A DNA stretch of 38,720 nt from Flavobacteriaceae bacterium (GCA_947452415.1 CANGCT010000014.1:1-38720); one strand, 5' to 3'; counted from the first letter of the stretch, positions 1 to 8,836 are shown. A program made the numbers and translations. The notes: generated from the sequence alone by a model not told the origin.

Positions 1-70
1 AAATATAGTATAAAATCATCAAAATAAAATTTGTGATTTGTTCAACACCCAATCTCATTTTAGAAATCAT

Positions 71-78
71 TATCTTTG
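71..78 (+). promoter_or_regulatory. Bacteroidota -7 element for uvrA
   Basis: TATCTTTG matches the TAnnTTTG -7 consensus of the Bacteroidota primary sigma factor and lies 20 bases before the uvrA start codon. No TTG at the expected -33 distance is seen. Confidence 0.55.
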
Positions 79-97
79 CAAAAATTAGTTTTTTACT

Positions 98-2887
98 ATG
101 ATTCCAAAAGATATTGCTACCCTCGATCCTAAGAAAAATATAATCATAAAAGGTGCTGCCATTCATAATTTAAAAAATTTGGATGTGGCTATTCCTAGGA
201 ATAAATTAGTAGTAATTACAGGGCTTTCGGGATCTGGAAAATCTTCATTGGCATTCGATACTTTATATGCCGAAGGGCAACGCCGTTATGTAGAAAGTTT
301 ATCTTCTTATGCGCGACAATTCCTTGGAAGACTAGACAAACCAAAAGTAGATTACATCAAAGGAATTGCTCCTGCCATTGCCATTGAACAAAAAGTGAAT
401 ACTACTAATGCCCGTTCTACTGTTGGAACTTCTACCGAAATATACGATTACCTGAAATTACTTTTCGCTCGAATTGGAAAAACTATTTCTCCGATTTCTG
501 GCAAGGAAGTTCGAAAAGACACCGTTTTTGATATTATTTCTACCGTAAAAACATTCGATTTAGAAAGCCGTTGGTTGCTCCTTTCTCCTATTCATTTAGA
601 AGAAGGCAGAAAACTAGAAGATAAACTGAAAGTGTTGTTACAACAAGGTTTTGCAAGGATTTTAGTAAATAATGAAATGGTGCGTTTGGATGAAATTGAC
701 AAACATTCTCTAGACAATAAAGATATCTTACTAATTATAGACCGTATTGTTGTAAAAGACGAAGAAGAATTTTTCAACCGACTTTCCGATGCTGTGCAAA
801 CTGCTTTTTTTGAAGGAAAAGGCGATTGTTATTTGCAAGATTTAAAAGATAATAACCGAATGCATTTTAGTTCGAATTTCGAATTGGATGGTATGCCTTT
901 TTTAGAGCCAAATGTGCATTTGTTTAGTTTTAACAATCCATATGGCGCTTGTCCAAAATGTGAGGGATATGGAAATGTTATTGGTATTGATGAAGAATTA
1001 GTAATTCCAAATACCGCTCTTTCTATTTTTGAAAATGCGATTTATCCTTGGCGTGGTGAGAGTATGGGATGGTACCGAGATGAATTGGTTAACCATGCCT
1101 ACAAGTTTGATTTCCCTATTCACAAACCTTATTTTGAACTTTCGGAAGCGCAGAAAGACTTGATTTGGAAAGGAAATCAATATTTTCAAGGACTAAATGA
1201 TTTCTTCAAGGAACTAGAAGAAAAAAATTATAAAATTCAAAATCGGGTAATGTTATCGCGTTACCGCGGTAAAACCAAATGTAATGTTTGTAAAGGAAAA
1301 CGACTGCGAATAGAGGCTAACTATATTCAAGTGGGCGGAAAAACCATATCCGATTTGGTAGATTTATCCATAAAAAGATTGATTCCGTTTTTTACAGAAT
1401 TAAAACTATCCGAATACGACACGACCGTTTCAAAACGATTACTAATTGAAATCAACAGCCGCTTGGCGTTTTTAAGCAATGTAGGTTTGGATTATTTGAC
1501 TTTAAATAGAAATTCGGCAACGCTTTCTGGTGGCGAATCCCAACGTATTAATCTTGCAACTTCGTTAGGAAGTAGTTTGGTTGGATCCATGTATATTTTG
1601 GACGAGCCAAGTATTGGATTGCATCCCAAAGACACCGAATTATTAATTGAAGTTCTGAAAAATCTTCGGGATTTAGGTAATACCGTTATTGTGGTAGAAC
1701 ACGATGAAGACATCATGAAACAAGCGGATAGGATTATTGATATTGGCCCTGAAGCTGGAACACATGGTGGTGAATTAGTAGCCGAAGGAACATTTGATGA
1801 AATCTTAAAATCCGATTCGTTAACCGCCAAATATCTTAATGGTGAAATGGAAATTAAAGTTCCTAGAACCCGCAGAAAATGGGGAACTTATATTGATATT
1901 CTTGGTGCAAGAGAAAACAATTTGCAAAATCTAGATGTTCGGTTTCCATTGGAATGTTTAACCGTGATTACGGGAGTTTCTGGAAGTGGAAAAAGTACCT
2001 TAGTTAAAAAAATATTATTTCCAGCTATCCAAAAAAGATTAGAGGGTGTTAGTGAAAAAGCAGGACAATACACTGATATGCAAGGGCATTACCACAAAAT
2101 TCAGCATATTGAATATGTTGATCAAAACCCAATTGGAAGAAGTTCGCGTTCTAATCCAGTAACCTATATTAAGGCTTACGATGATATTCGGGATTTGTAT
2201 TCGAAAACTAAATTATCTAAAATTCGTGGCTACCAACCCAAACATTTTTCGTTTAACGTAGATGGTGGACGATGCGAAACCTGCAAAGGGGATGGTTCTA
2301 TCAATGTGGAAATGGTTTTTATGGCCGATGTAGAATTGCCTTGCGAAACTTGTGGCGGTAAACGTTTCAAGAAAGAAATCTTGGAAGTGAATTTTGAAGG
2401 AAAAAATATCGATGATATTCTGACCATGACTTTGGATGATGCTATTTTGTTTTTCAACGAACACAAGCAAACGAAAATTACACAGAAATTACAACCCTTA
2501 CAGGATGTTGGATTGGGTTATGTGCAATTAGGACAATCGTCTTCTACCCTTTCCGGTGGTGAAGCACAACGTATCAAATTGGCTTCTTTCTTGGTAAAAG
2601 GAACTACCAAAGACAAAGCACTATTTGTATTTGATGAGCCTACAACTGGTTTGCACTTTCACGATATAAAAAAATTATTGGCTTCGTTTGATGCCTTGAT
2701 AGATAAAGGACATTCGATTTTAGTGGTAGAACACAACCTCGACTTAATAAAATGTGCCGATTGGATTATTGATCTAGGACCCGAAGGTGGAGAAAACGGA
2801 GGATTACTTCTAGCCGCTGGAACTCCTGAAGATATTGTAAACAACAAAAAATCAATTACTGGGAAGTATTTAAAGGAGAAATTGTAA
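98..2887 (+). CDS. uvrA: UvrABC excinuclease subunit A
   Basis: UvrA is the damage-recognition ATPase of nucleotide excision repair; it forms a dimer that loads UvrB on lesions. The 929 residues have the family layout: Walker A GLSGSGKS at 42-49, the conserved YVESLSSYARQFL block, a first signature LSGGESQRI with Walker B YILDEPSIGLH, then a second ATPase half with GVSGSGKST, LSGGEAQRI and FVFDEPTTGLH. The C-terminal zinc finger is complete (RCETC and PCETC pairs). The N-terminal zinc finger keeps only its second CxxC pair (GACPKC); the first pair of the E. coli protein is absent. Length is close to the usual 940. The gene is followed by a bidirectional terminator, and its last 47 bases are repeated at 10226-10272. 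Confidence 0.95.
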   Translation: MIPKDIATLDPKKNIIIKGAAIHNLKNLDVAIPRNKLVVITGLSGSGKSSLAFDTLYAEGQRRYVESLSSYARQFLGRLDKPKVDYIKGIAPAIAIEQKVNTTNARSTVGTSTEIYDYLKLLFARIGKTISPISGKEVRKDTVFDIISTVKTFDLESRWLLLSPIHLEEGRKLEDKLKVLLQQGFARILVNNEMVRLDEIDKHSLDNKDILLIIDRIVVKDEEEFFNRLSDAVQTAFFEGKGDCYLQDLKDNNRMHFSSNFELDGMPFLEPNVHLFSFNNPYGACPKCEGYGNVIGIDEELVIPNTALSIFENAIYPWRGESMGWYRDELVNHAYKFDFPIHKPYFELSEAQKDLIWKGNQYFQGLNDFFKELEEKNYKIQNRVMLSRYRGKTKCNVCKGKRLRIEANYIQVGGKTISDLVDLSIKRLIPFFTELKLSEYDTTVSKRLLIEINSRLAFLSNVGLDYLTLNRNSATLSGGESQRINLATSLGSSLVGSMYILDEPSIGLHPKDTELLIEVLKNLRDLGNTVIVVEHDEDIMKQADRIIDIGPEAGTHGGELVAEGTFDEILKSDSLTAKYLNGEMEIKVPRTRRKWGTYIDILGARENNLQNLDVRFPLECLTVITGVSGSGKSTLVKKILFPAIQKRLEGVSEKAGQYTDMQGHYHKIQHIEYVDQNPIGRSSRSNPVTYIKAYDDIRDLYSKTKLSKIRGYQPKHFSFNVDGGRCETCKGDGSINVEMVFMADVELPCETCGGKRFKKEILEVNFEGKNIDDILTMTLDDAILFFNEHKQTKITQKLQPLQDVGLGYVQLGQSSSTLSGGEAQRIKLASFLVKGTTKDKALFVFDEPTTGLHFHDIKKLLASFDALIDKGHSILVVEHNLDLIKCADWIIDLGPEGGENGGLLLAAGTPEDIVNNKKSITGKYLKEKL
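2838..2884 (+). repeat. uvrA 3' end, left copy of an imperfect direct repeat
   Basis: These bases of the uvrA 3' end match 10226-10272 at 40 of 47 positions without gaps. The first 15 bases are identical, followed by a 9-base and a 6-base identical block. The two copies bracket the 7.3-kb accessory island. Confidence 0.8.
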
Positions 2888-2902
2888 TTTATATAAAAAA
2901 AA

Positions 2903-2929
2903 TCCGCAAAGACAGAAGAGTTTTGCGGA
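2903..2929. terminator. Bidirectional terminator between uvrA and the convergent lipoprotein gene
   Basis: An 8-bp stem (tccgcaaa paired with tttgcgga) with an 11-base loop lies 16 bases after the uvrA stop. T-rich sequence follows on the plus strand, and on the minus strand the stem is followed by a run of eight T. It can serve both convergent genes. Confidence 0.75.
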
Positions 2930-2955
2930 GTTATTTTCTTTATATAAATAATAAA

Positions 2956-3822
2956 TCAAAAAGGTAAGTTAATTATAAAAAGTTCAAAAAATGCCGTTTC
3001 AATAATTTGATACGTAAAATATACGACCACTAATAAGACTACAAACAGAATTAATGCAAATACACCAGCACCTTCGCCTCCCATTCTAAAAAGTGCACCA
3101 AATAATAAAGGATAAATTACAAAAAGTACAATTATACCGAGAATAGATATAACTATTATTCCCATACTGTCAGCCCAATCTAATGTGAAAAAACTAATTT
3201 CTTTTCTATCGGTTAATTTAGAAGAGAAGTAAACTTTTTTGATACTACTATTTTCTTCAAAATAAAATCCTTTTCTCCAATTTGAGTTTTCATAATTATC
3301 ATCCATTAAAAGTTCATCACCATTTTCTAATTGACTAATTACTTTGAATTTTTTTCCTGGACCAGCTCGCAAGTTTAGTTTTTCAACTAAAATACTAGAT
3401 AATTTTATGTTATTTGAAATCGATTTCTCATTCAAATCCCAATCGAATGTTAGGTATTCTTTTCCATTTGCTTTTTTCACAAAAAAGGTATCTATAATTT
3501 TTGTTCCGGATACTAAATTACCTTTATTGGTAAAATAAGTTAATAAATCTTCATTACTATTGCTACAATTCATTGTTACTTTGTAGCTTTCCTCATTTAA
3601 TTTTTCAATTGACTCAATATCAAAAGATAATAAGTCATTTTTACTCAAGAATCGTTGCTCAAAAGTATATAGGTTTTTATGGTCTTCAGGCCAAATATAT
3701 TTTGAAGCCGCAGAAGTTTCACCAGCGCTTAATCGGTTAAATGTTTTCTTTATGTTTCTTTCATTAGAATCACATGAAACCAATAGTAATGAAATTAATG
3801 CTAAGTAAATTAAATTTTTCAT
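2956..3822 (-). CDS. Lipoprotein with SH3b-like domain and C-terminal membrane segments
   Basis: Specific function is not recognised. The chosen start (3822) gives a signal peptide MKNLIYLALISLLLVSC with a lipobox ending in Cys17; an in-frame ATG seven codons upstream would place extra residues before it. Around residues 145-190 a segment LNLRAGPGKKFKVI followed by GDELL and NWRKG resembles a bacterial SH3 (SH3b) domain, a fold that usually binds peptidoglycan or peptides. The last 80 residues contain two strongly hydrophobic stretches, an unusual addition to a lipoprotein. It is the last gene of the minus-strand island operon and converges on uvrA. Confidence 0.7.
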   Translation of the reverse strand: MKNLIYLALISLLLVSCDSNERNIKKTFNRLSAGETSAASKYIWPEDHKNLYTFEQRFLSKNDLLSFDIESIEKLNEESYKVTMNCSNSNEDLLTYFTNKGNLVSGTKIIDTFFVKKANGKEYLTFDWDLNEKSISNNIKLSSILVEKLNLRAGPGKKFKVISQLENGDELLMDDNYENSNWRKGFYFEENSSIKKVYFSSKLTDRKEISFFTLDWADSMGIIVISILGIIVLFVIYPLLFGALFRMGGEGAGVFALILFVVLLVVVYFTYQIIETAFFELFIINLPF

Positions 3823-3887
3823 TTTATATGTTATTAAAATCAAACAATGATAATAAGGGGTTTTGTAATTTTTAGCTTTAAATTATT

Positions 3888-4247
3888 TTATTCACTATCT
3901 AATAATCTTTCTTCTAAAGTTTTTGGTTTGGGTTTTGGTTTGGGTTTTTCTCCTAAAATTGTAACTGGATCAATTCCCGTTATTTTCAAATAATTTCTTC
4001 TTTTATCATCCCAAATTTCAGCAAGTTTTTTACATTTAACATCAGCACCCACGGTAGTTGGAACATATTCCCATTTCATTTGTACACAAATAAGCTTAGC
4101 ACGCTCGGTATTTTTTTCAGAAATGGTTTTAGTTAATTCTTTTTCCAAACCTTGCAATCTTGCTATTTCTGTATCAATATTTTTTTGTTCACAACTTGTA
4201 AAGAGGCAAACTAGAATAAACCCAAAAAGTAATTGTTTTAATTTCAT
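3888..4247 (-). CDS. Small lipoprotein of unknown function
   Basis: This 119-residue protein begins with a lipoprotein signal peptide (MKLKQLLFGFILVCLFTSC, lipid-carrying Cys19). A short charged helix follows (residues 25-50, coiled-coil-like), then a middle region with two cysteines, and a tail with a KPKPKPKPK stretch. No family is recognised. It lies 65 bases before the SH3b lipoprotein and 53 bases after the glycosylase-like gene, all on the same strand, so co-transcription is likely. Cysteines at about residues 54 and 72 could form a disulphide; this is inference. Confidence 0.6.
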   Translation of the reverse strand: MKLKQLLFGFILVCLFTSCEQKNIDTEIARLQGLEKELTKTISEKNTERAKLICVQMKWEYVPTTVGADVKCKKLAEIWDDKRRNYLKITGIDPVTILGEKPKPKPKPKTLEERLLDSE

Positions 4248-4300
4248 ATTTTTATGATCTATACATTTTTTAAAGACTATTTACATGAATTTTTAAAAAA

Positions 4301-5002
4301 TTAATTCATTGCCATTTTTATGTGTCTTACTAAAATAGCTTCAGTATATTTATCTAATCTACCATATTGCCAGGAACCACATAAAATTGTGGGTATTTTT
4401 TTATTATTAATTTCTGTATAATAAAGTCCCTTTTCTTGGTCTACTATTGAATTGTTAAGGAAAGTTTGTCTATAATATTCTGCAGCCATTGCATTTGGTA
4501 TGATAATTACTTTTGGCTGTAAGTTTGCTATGTGAGTTTTTAAAATATTTAATTGCTCTATCCCAAATTCATTTAGAGAACCATCCGCATTTTCGACTAT
4601 TTTTTTTACCATTTTTGAGTCGGTTTCTCTCATTAAAAACAAATCGCAATGTTCGAAGCCATCCTCTCCAAGATTCTTTGCGAAATTATGAAGTATGTTG
4701 AAGTACTTACCATAATAATAGTCGCTTGAAACATCTTTAGAATCGCTATTTATTTTAGAAAAACGTATGATTTCATCTATTGTAATTGTAGCATTATAAG
4801 AATAATTGATGTAATTTTTATGCGTTACTTTTCTCTCCTGATAGGCTGGATTTAAACCAATAAATAGTATTTTATTTTTAGATTTTGGAAACGATAAATA
4901 ACCTGGCACACGGTTAATTACCTCTTTATGATAATCATCAAATAAGACATTAAATTTATTCCATAATGCCGTGATTTTATCGTTTAAATGGTAATGTTCC
5001 AT
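4301..5002 (-). CDS. Possible uracil-DNA-glycosylase-fold protein
   Basis: The 233-residue soluble protein has KILFIGLNPAYQ near residue 45, which resembles motif A of the UDG superfamily (compare GINPG in Mug enzymes). A beta strand PKVIIIPN and a late CGSWQYGRLDKY segment occupy the places of later core elements. There is no signal peptide. If the fold is right it could be a base-excision enzyme or a non-catalytic relative; the second catalytic motif (HPS-like) is not clearly present, so activity is uncertain. It lies inside the KAP island on the same strand as its neighbours. Confidence 0.5.
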   Translation of the reverse strand: MEHYHLNDKITALWNKFNVLFDDYHKEVINRVPGYLSFPKSKNKILFIGLNPAYQERKVTHKNYINYSYNATITIDEIIRFSKINSDSKDVSSDYYYGKYFNILHNFAKNLGEDGFEHCDLFLMRETDSKMVKKIVENADGSLNEFGIEQLNILKTHIANLQPKVIIIPNAMAAEYYRQTFLNNSIVDQEKGLYYTEINNKKIPTILCGSWQYGRLDKYTEAILVRHIKMAMN

Positions 5003-5094
5003 TTTTAAGTTTTTTAGATTATTTTTAATTTAATTTACATTTTATCTTCAATTTATTGTCTATGCTTGTTCAAGAGTTAAATTAATATTAAACG

Positions 5095-5550
5095 CTAAAC
5101 TTTGGTCAGATCAATTGCTTTATCGTCTTCTTCATCTGTGATTTTAAAATATTCTTTTGCTTTTTTTATCAGTGAATACTCATTATCGGAAGTTTTATCT
5201 TGTTTGCCATTATCTAAATAATCTCCATCTTCCCATGTTTTCAAAGCCATTCTCCACATATACCCATAAGCCTTTGTCCGCCATTCTCTGCCACACTTGT
5301 TCGTTGCTTTTAAGGCTTCCTCAAAAATGGAGTCATATCCATATTTATTAATTAATTCTATTCTTTTATCTATAAAATCAGAATATGCTATCTCAATATT
5401 TTCTGCTTTAGCAATTTTATCAAAATATTCATTTTCTTCCTTAGATACGTCATAAACCCATACTTCAGAATTATAAATTGGTTTATCCGCATCTGCAACA
5501 CACATTACTAAGTTTAATAGCGCCTCATTTTTAAGCATTTCTTGTGCCAT
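5095..5550 (-). CDS. TerB-like helical protein
   Basis: The 151-residue, probably all-helical protein opens with EALLNLVMCVADADKPIYNSE, which resembles the start of TerB/DjlA-type domains (a helix, then an AD-type acidic turn). A later segment CGREWRTKAYGYMWRMALKTWEDGD has the same helix-acidic-turn layout. TerB domains occur in tellurite-resistance and stress or defence operons and are thought to bind metal or act as scaffolds. The assignment rests on pattern only. It sits between the zinc-ribbon gene (40 bases upstream) and the glycosylase-like gene. Confidence 0.5.
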   Translation of the reverse strand: MAQEMLKNEALLNLVMCVADADKPIYNSEVWVYDVSKEENEYFDKIAKAENIEIAYSDFIDKRIELINKYGYDSIFEEALKATNKCGREWRTKAYGYMWRMALKTWEDGDYLDNGKQDKTSDNEYSLIKKAKEYFKITDEEDDKAIDLTKV

Positions 5551-5590
5551 AATTTCTATTGTTTTACTATTTATTAAAATATTTTTTTAT

Positions 5591-5806
5591 TTACCTCCAT
5601 TCACCACCAACATAACTTTCAGTTTCAGTCTTATTTTCACAACCTTTACATCGTTTAGAAGAAAACATACCTCCGCTATCAATACAATCCTCGCATAATG
5701 GGCCACATGTGGAACAAACATTTCTTACATCACCCGTAGACCAAGACAATATTTTATCTTTTACAATTGTACCACAGTTCCCGCATTTATAATCTTTATC
5801 AGCCAT
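5591..5806 (-). CDS. Zinc-ribbon small protein with four CxxC pairs
   Basis: The 71-residue protein has four CxxC pairs at Cys8/11, 31/34, 38/41 and 53/56, enough ligands for two zinc ions. The remainder is short and polar, without signal peptide or membrane segment. Such ribbons bind nucleic acid or protein, but no specific family is recognised. The gene is 19 bases downstream of the coiled-coil gene and 40 bases upstream of the TerB-like gene, and appears to be part of the same transcript. Confidence 0.65.
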   Translation of the reverse strand: MADKDYKCGNCGTIVKDKILSWSTGDVRNVCSTCGPLCEDCIDSGGMFSSKRCKGCENKTETESYVGGEWR

Positions 5807-5825
5807 AATAATTTTATTTTGTTAG

Positions 5826-6098
5826 TTATTTTGATTTAATATTTTGAATATCTTCCTTTAGTCTTTCTATACTCTTTTTATGATTTTCAATTTGACCTTC
5901 TGGGTATTTAAAATCATTTGCTAAGTTTTTACGATATTGTTCTTTCATCGTTTTTTGTGTTGAAGATTTAATTAAATTACGTAAATGTTCTTTACCATTT
6001 TTTATGGAACTTTTTATACCTTCAATCATTCTTTTTTCTGATTCAATTTGCTTTTTCTTTGATTCAATTGAACTTTTTTGTGAGTCCGTTAATGCCAT
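5826..6098 (-). CDS. Small coiled-coil protein
   Basis: The 90-residue protein is almost entirely charged helix. Residues 5-45 and 65-90 are rich in Lys, Glu, Ile and Ser with heptad-like spacing (SIESKKKQIESEKRMIEGIK), separated by a QYRKNLANDF segment. No signal peptide and no recognised family. It lies 56 bases downstream of the beta-barrel gene in the island operon and might oligomerise or bridge partner proteins; that role is inference. Confidence 0.55.
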   Translation of the reverse strand: MALTDSQKSSIESKKKQIESEKRMIEGIKSSIKNGKEHLRNLIKSSTQKTMKEQYRKNLANDFKYPEGQIENHKKSIERLKEDIQNIKSK

Positions 6099-6154
6099 TT
6101 TTTTTTGTTTTTTTTATGTTATTTAATTTATTATCTGTTATTTGTATTAAAATT

Positions 6155-6916
6155 TTATAAGTTTAGTTTTAATCCATTTGAAATTAAAATGTTTTTCTTA
6201 TTAATGTTTGTAGGTGCATAGGAGTTATAACCATAATTTATACTATTAACAAACTGTAATTTTGAAGTAATGTTAAATGCTAAAGAAGCTTGACTAGTAA
6301 GTCTGTAGTCTTCCCAAAGTTTAATATTGGGTTGATAATAGGCAACAGCAGTAAATTCCAAAGTTTTCGCCTTGTTTTTTAAAGATAAAGACAAGTAATT
6401 AGAAAGCCTTTGATAACTCATGGTGTTACTATTATCTGATGTTTTTTGAAATTCTTGCATTAATAAACTTCCAATATAAAACACGATTTTTTCAAATTTA
6501 TTTATTTTATATCTAGGTCCAATTCCAATTAAATTTCGACTTTCAATACCTAAAATTTTGTTGTATTGGTATTGAGTAAATGCTTCTAATCTTAGTTTTT
6601 TATTGAGCTTTCTATTGAATCTAAAATGGATTAAACCCGAATTGGATAGTTCTTCTCCGTTTGCCAATGAATAATCAATGTTTCCAAGAAGGAGAAAGTA
6701 ATTTTTTAAATTCTTTGTTTTGTATTGATGGGTTGCTGAAAAGTTCCCCAACGATAATTCTTCATTGTTATTATTTTGGTAATTATACTGCAAGTCAATT
6801 ATCGTAACAATTCTAACACTGTCATTTTGAATACGCTGGTTTTCAATATTAACTAGTTGTCCATAAGATAAAGCAGGAGAAATTACAAACAGAAATAACC
6901 ATAAAAATCTATTCAT
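6155..6916 (-). CDS. DUF481-like outer-membrane beta-barrel protein
   Basis: The 253-residue protein has a cleavable signal peptide ending near SYGQ (residue 20). Repeated amphipathic strands alternating aromatic and polar residues follow (KNYFLLLGNIDYSLANGEELSNSGLIHF is one strand pair split by a turn), ending in a final strand GLKLNL. The order resembles DUF481 (YdiY-like) outer-membrane barrels. Its start codon overlaps the stop of the KAP NTPase gene in a TAATG arrangement, so the two are probably translated together. A cytosolic ATPase coupled to an outer-membrane barrel is unexpected and is the odd feature of this pair. Confidence 0.7.
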   Translation of the reverse strand: MNRFLWLFLFVISPALSYGQLVNIENQRIQNDSVRIVTIIDLQYNYQNNNNEELSLGNFSATHQYKTKNLKNYFLLLGNIDYSLANGEELSNSGLIHFRFNRKLNKKLRLEAFTQYQYNKILGIESRNLIGIGPRYKINKFEKIVFYIGSLLMQEFQKTSDNSNTMSYQRLSNYLSLSLKNKAKTLEFTAVAYYQPNIKLWEDYRLTSQASLAFNITSKLQFVNSINYGYNSYAPTNINKKNILISNGLKLNL

Positions 6917-8712
6917 TACTTGTAATTTAATGTCATAAATGCTTTAAATTCAGTATAATTTAATTCTTTAGAAACTTTGAATGCAACTTTTTGTTTCTTA
7001 ACATCTTTAACGCCAACAGAAATAAGCCCATTTGGTAAATTAGAATAATCTTTAAGCCTCATCAATTCTATACCTACAAGTTCTGTTTGTTTTGGCGGGT
7101 TTTGTAAATATCCAAAATCAAATTTTACCGAACTACTCATAATCTCGAATTTTGATCCCATTTCGTTAGCAATTGCTAAACAGGTATCAAAAAGATTTTG
7201 ATAGGTTTTTAGTTTAATTTCAATTCCATCTTTTTTGGCGCCATTCTCAATTAGTTCTTTTCTAATTGTCTCGATTTTAGTTTTGATATCAGAAAAAATA
7301 GTTTTATTTCCTCTTTTTTCAACAACTCCTTTAATATTTACATCATCGTCAACATTTGTAATGGATGCAAATTTTAATGCCATCACAATTTTTTCATCTA
7401 ATACATCAGGTCTATTTTCAAATTTATTTCTCAAATAATTAAATAATTCAAGGATATTGAACACTTTTGATTTTAAGTACACATCATTTTGGCAAGCTCC
7501 ATAAATGATTTGTTCCCAATCTTCATCTAATTTATCATTGTCGCCGTATTTTTGAATATCCGTTTTTACCGCTTCTAAATCAATATTGTTTTTATTTGCA
7601 AATCCTTTATCCCAATCATATATATCAGACATTTGTGTAATTAGTCTAAATATTTTCGGATAGGATATTTGCACACCAATCATGGCAAATAAAATTAAAT
7701 CATCTTCCCCATCTGGAGCGTTATCACCAAAGTCCGAAGCGTCTTCTTCAAAGTCAGAATTACGCAGACTTCGTAGTAATGAAAACGAGTTAATATATCT
7801 TTTTAAACTTCGAGGATTGTAACCAATAGTATACTTTACAACATTGCTATATAAATCAATCAAATCTTCAGGGATTTCAATATTTAGGGATATTAATTTT
7901 TCGCTTAATAGATTACCCATATCATAAGTTCCTGTTGGCATTGAAAAGGGAACTTGAATAATTTTATCAAAAAAAGATCTAAATTCTCTTTCGTTTTCTT
8001 CTGTTTTTTTTCCAAATTTTGATTCTAAACCTTTAACCACCACATCATAATCAATGGCTAGAACGAAAACACAATTAGGAACGTCAAAAAGATTTTTTAA
8101 ACTCTCTAATACTTCTACAGCTTGTTCAGGAGGAATTCTATCCAAGTCATCTACTAAAAATACAACTTTTTGATATTCGTTATTAGTGTCTTCTATTAAT
8201 TTGGTAATAATGAGGGCTATTTCTTTTTTAATTTCGGCTATTTCAGCTTGTTCTCTTGAAGCATCTTCATTAGATGCGGCGTCTATTATATCTACCCCTG
8301 TTTGATTTGAAATAACTTGATTCGCAACATTTCCTAAAAACTTAAACACTTTTTTTACACTATCTTTAGATTTCTCTTCAATAGTCCATTTTCCTTCACT
8401 TTCACAACTTAATTTTAAATTAGTAAGCATTCCTTTTAAAATGGCTGGAGTAGTTTCACTAGGACTTCTGAACATGCTATATTCCCAAGTATTTACCCAT
8501 GATGTAGCAATATTTTCACTTTTAAAATGTTCTAAAAGCATATATAACATGGATGTTTTTCCGGTCCCCCATTCCCCTTGAAGCCCTACAGTTAAAGGTG
8601 TATCACTTGCTTTTATAAAGTTTGACAATACGTTTCCATAACGTGACATTTTTAATTTATCATCTGAGTTATTTTCAATTGGCTTGTCTGTTATACATGA
8701 TCTTATTTCCAT
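6916..8712 (-). CDS. KAP-family P-loop NTPase
   Basis: KAP NTPases are STAND-related ATPases; several bacterial members belong to defence or membrane-associated systems. Visible motifs are Walker A GEWGTGKT at 46-53, Walker B VVFLVDDLDR at 183-192, then DVPNCVFVLAIDYDVV and the arginine-containing GYNPRSLKRYIN segment near residue 310. Unlike many KAP proteins it has no evident transmembrane insertion, so it is probably soluble. The C-terminal 200 residues form an unrecognised region. It is the first gene of the island operon, transcribed from a promoter in the 124-base gap shared with the divergent regulator, and its stop overlaps the start of the beta-barrel gene. Confidence 0.85.
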   Translation of the reverse strand: MEIRSCITDKPIENNSDDKLKMSRYGNVLSNFIKASDTPLTVGLQGEWGTGKTSMLYMLLEHFKSENIATSWVNTWEYSMFRSPSETTPAILKGMLTNLKLSCESEGKWTIEEKSKDSVKKVFKFLGNVANQVISNQTGVDIIDAASNEDASREQAEIAEIKKEIALIITKLIEDTNNEYQKVVFLVDDLDRIPPEQAVEVLESLKNLFDVPNCVFVLAIDYDVVVKGLESKFGKKTEENEREFRSFFDKIIQVPFSMPTGTYDMGNLLSEKLISLNIEIPEDLIDLYSNVVKYTIGYNPRSLKRYINSFSLLRSLRNSDFEEDASDFGDNAPDGEDDLILFAMIGVQISYPKIFRLITQMSDIYDWDKGFANKNNIDLEAVKTDIQKYGDNDKLDEDWEQIIYGACQNDVYLKSKVFNILELFNYLRNKFENRPDVLDEKIVMALKFASITNVDDDVNIKGVVEKRGNKTIFSDIKTKIETIRKELIENGAKKDGIEIKLKTYQNLFDTCLAIANEMGSKFEIMSSSVKFDFGYLQNPPKQTELVGIELMRLKDYSNLPNGLISVGVKDVKKQKVAFKVSKELNYTEFKAFMTLNYK

Positions 8713-8789
8713 GATAGTTCTTGATTTAATTTTAAATGTAATGAGGTCTTTTTATCTTAAAAGGAAATAAATTTTTTATTGCTAAGTTT

Positions 8790-8797
8790 CAAAAGTA
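8790..8797 (-). promoter_or_regulatory. -7 element for the KAP operon
   Basis: Read on the minus strand this is TACTTTTG, a perfect TAnnTTTG element, 78 bases before the KAP start codon. The tagcccata repeats at 8817-8836 lie about 20 to 40 bases upstream of it, where a regulator would contact polymerase. Confidence 0.5.
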
Positions 8798-8816
8798 TTT
8801 AATTAATCCCTACATT

Positions 8817-8836
8817 TAGCCCATAAATAGCCCATA
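8817..8836. promoter_or_regulatory. Tandem 9-base repeats, candidate operator
   Basis: Two identical copies of tagcccata (8817-8825 and 8828-8836) with an 11-base period, one helical turn, end right at the start codon of the divergent gene and lie upstream of the KAP -7 element. This is the usual arrangement of a regulator site in a divergent promoter. No binding data; inference from position. Confidence 0.4.

Noticed and set aside
3823..3843. Upstream start codon of the SH3b lipoprotein gene
   Set aside because: It would add seven residues before the lipoprotein signal peptide; the ATG at 3822 gives a normal one.
3888..8712. A tyrosine recombinase or integrase inside the island
   Set aside because: I looked for one because of the flanking repeats, but none of the reading frames shows recombinase motifs.
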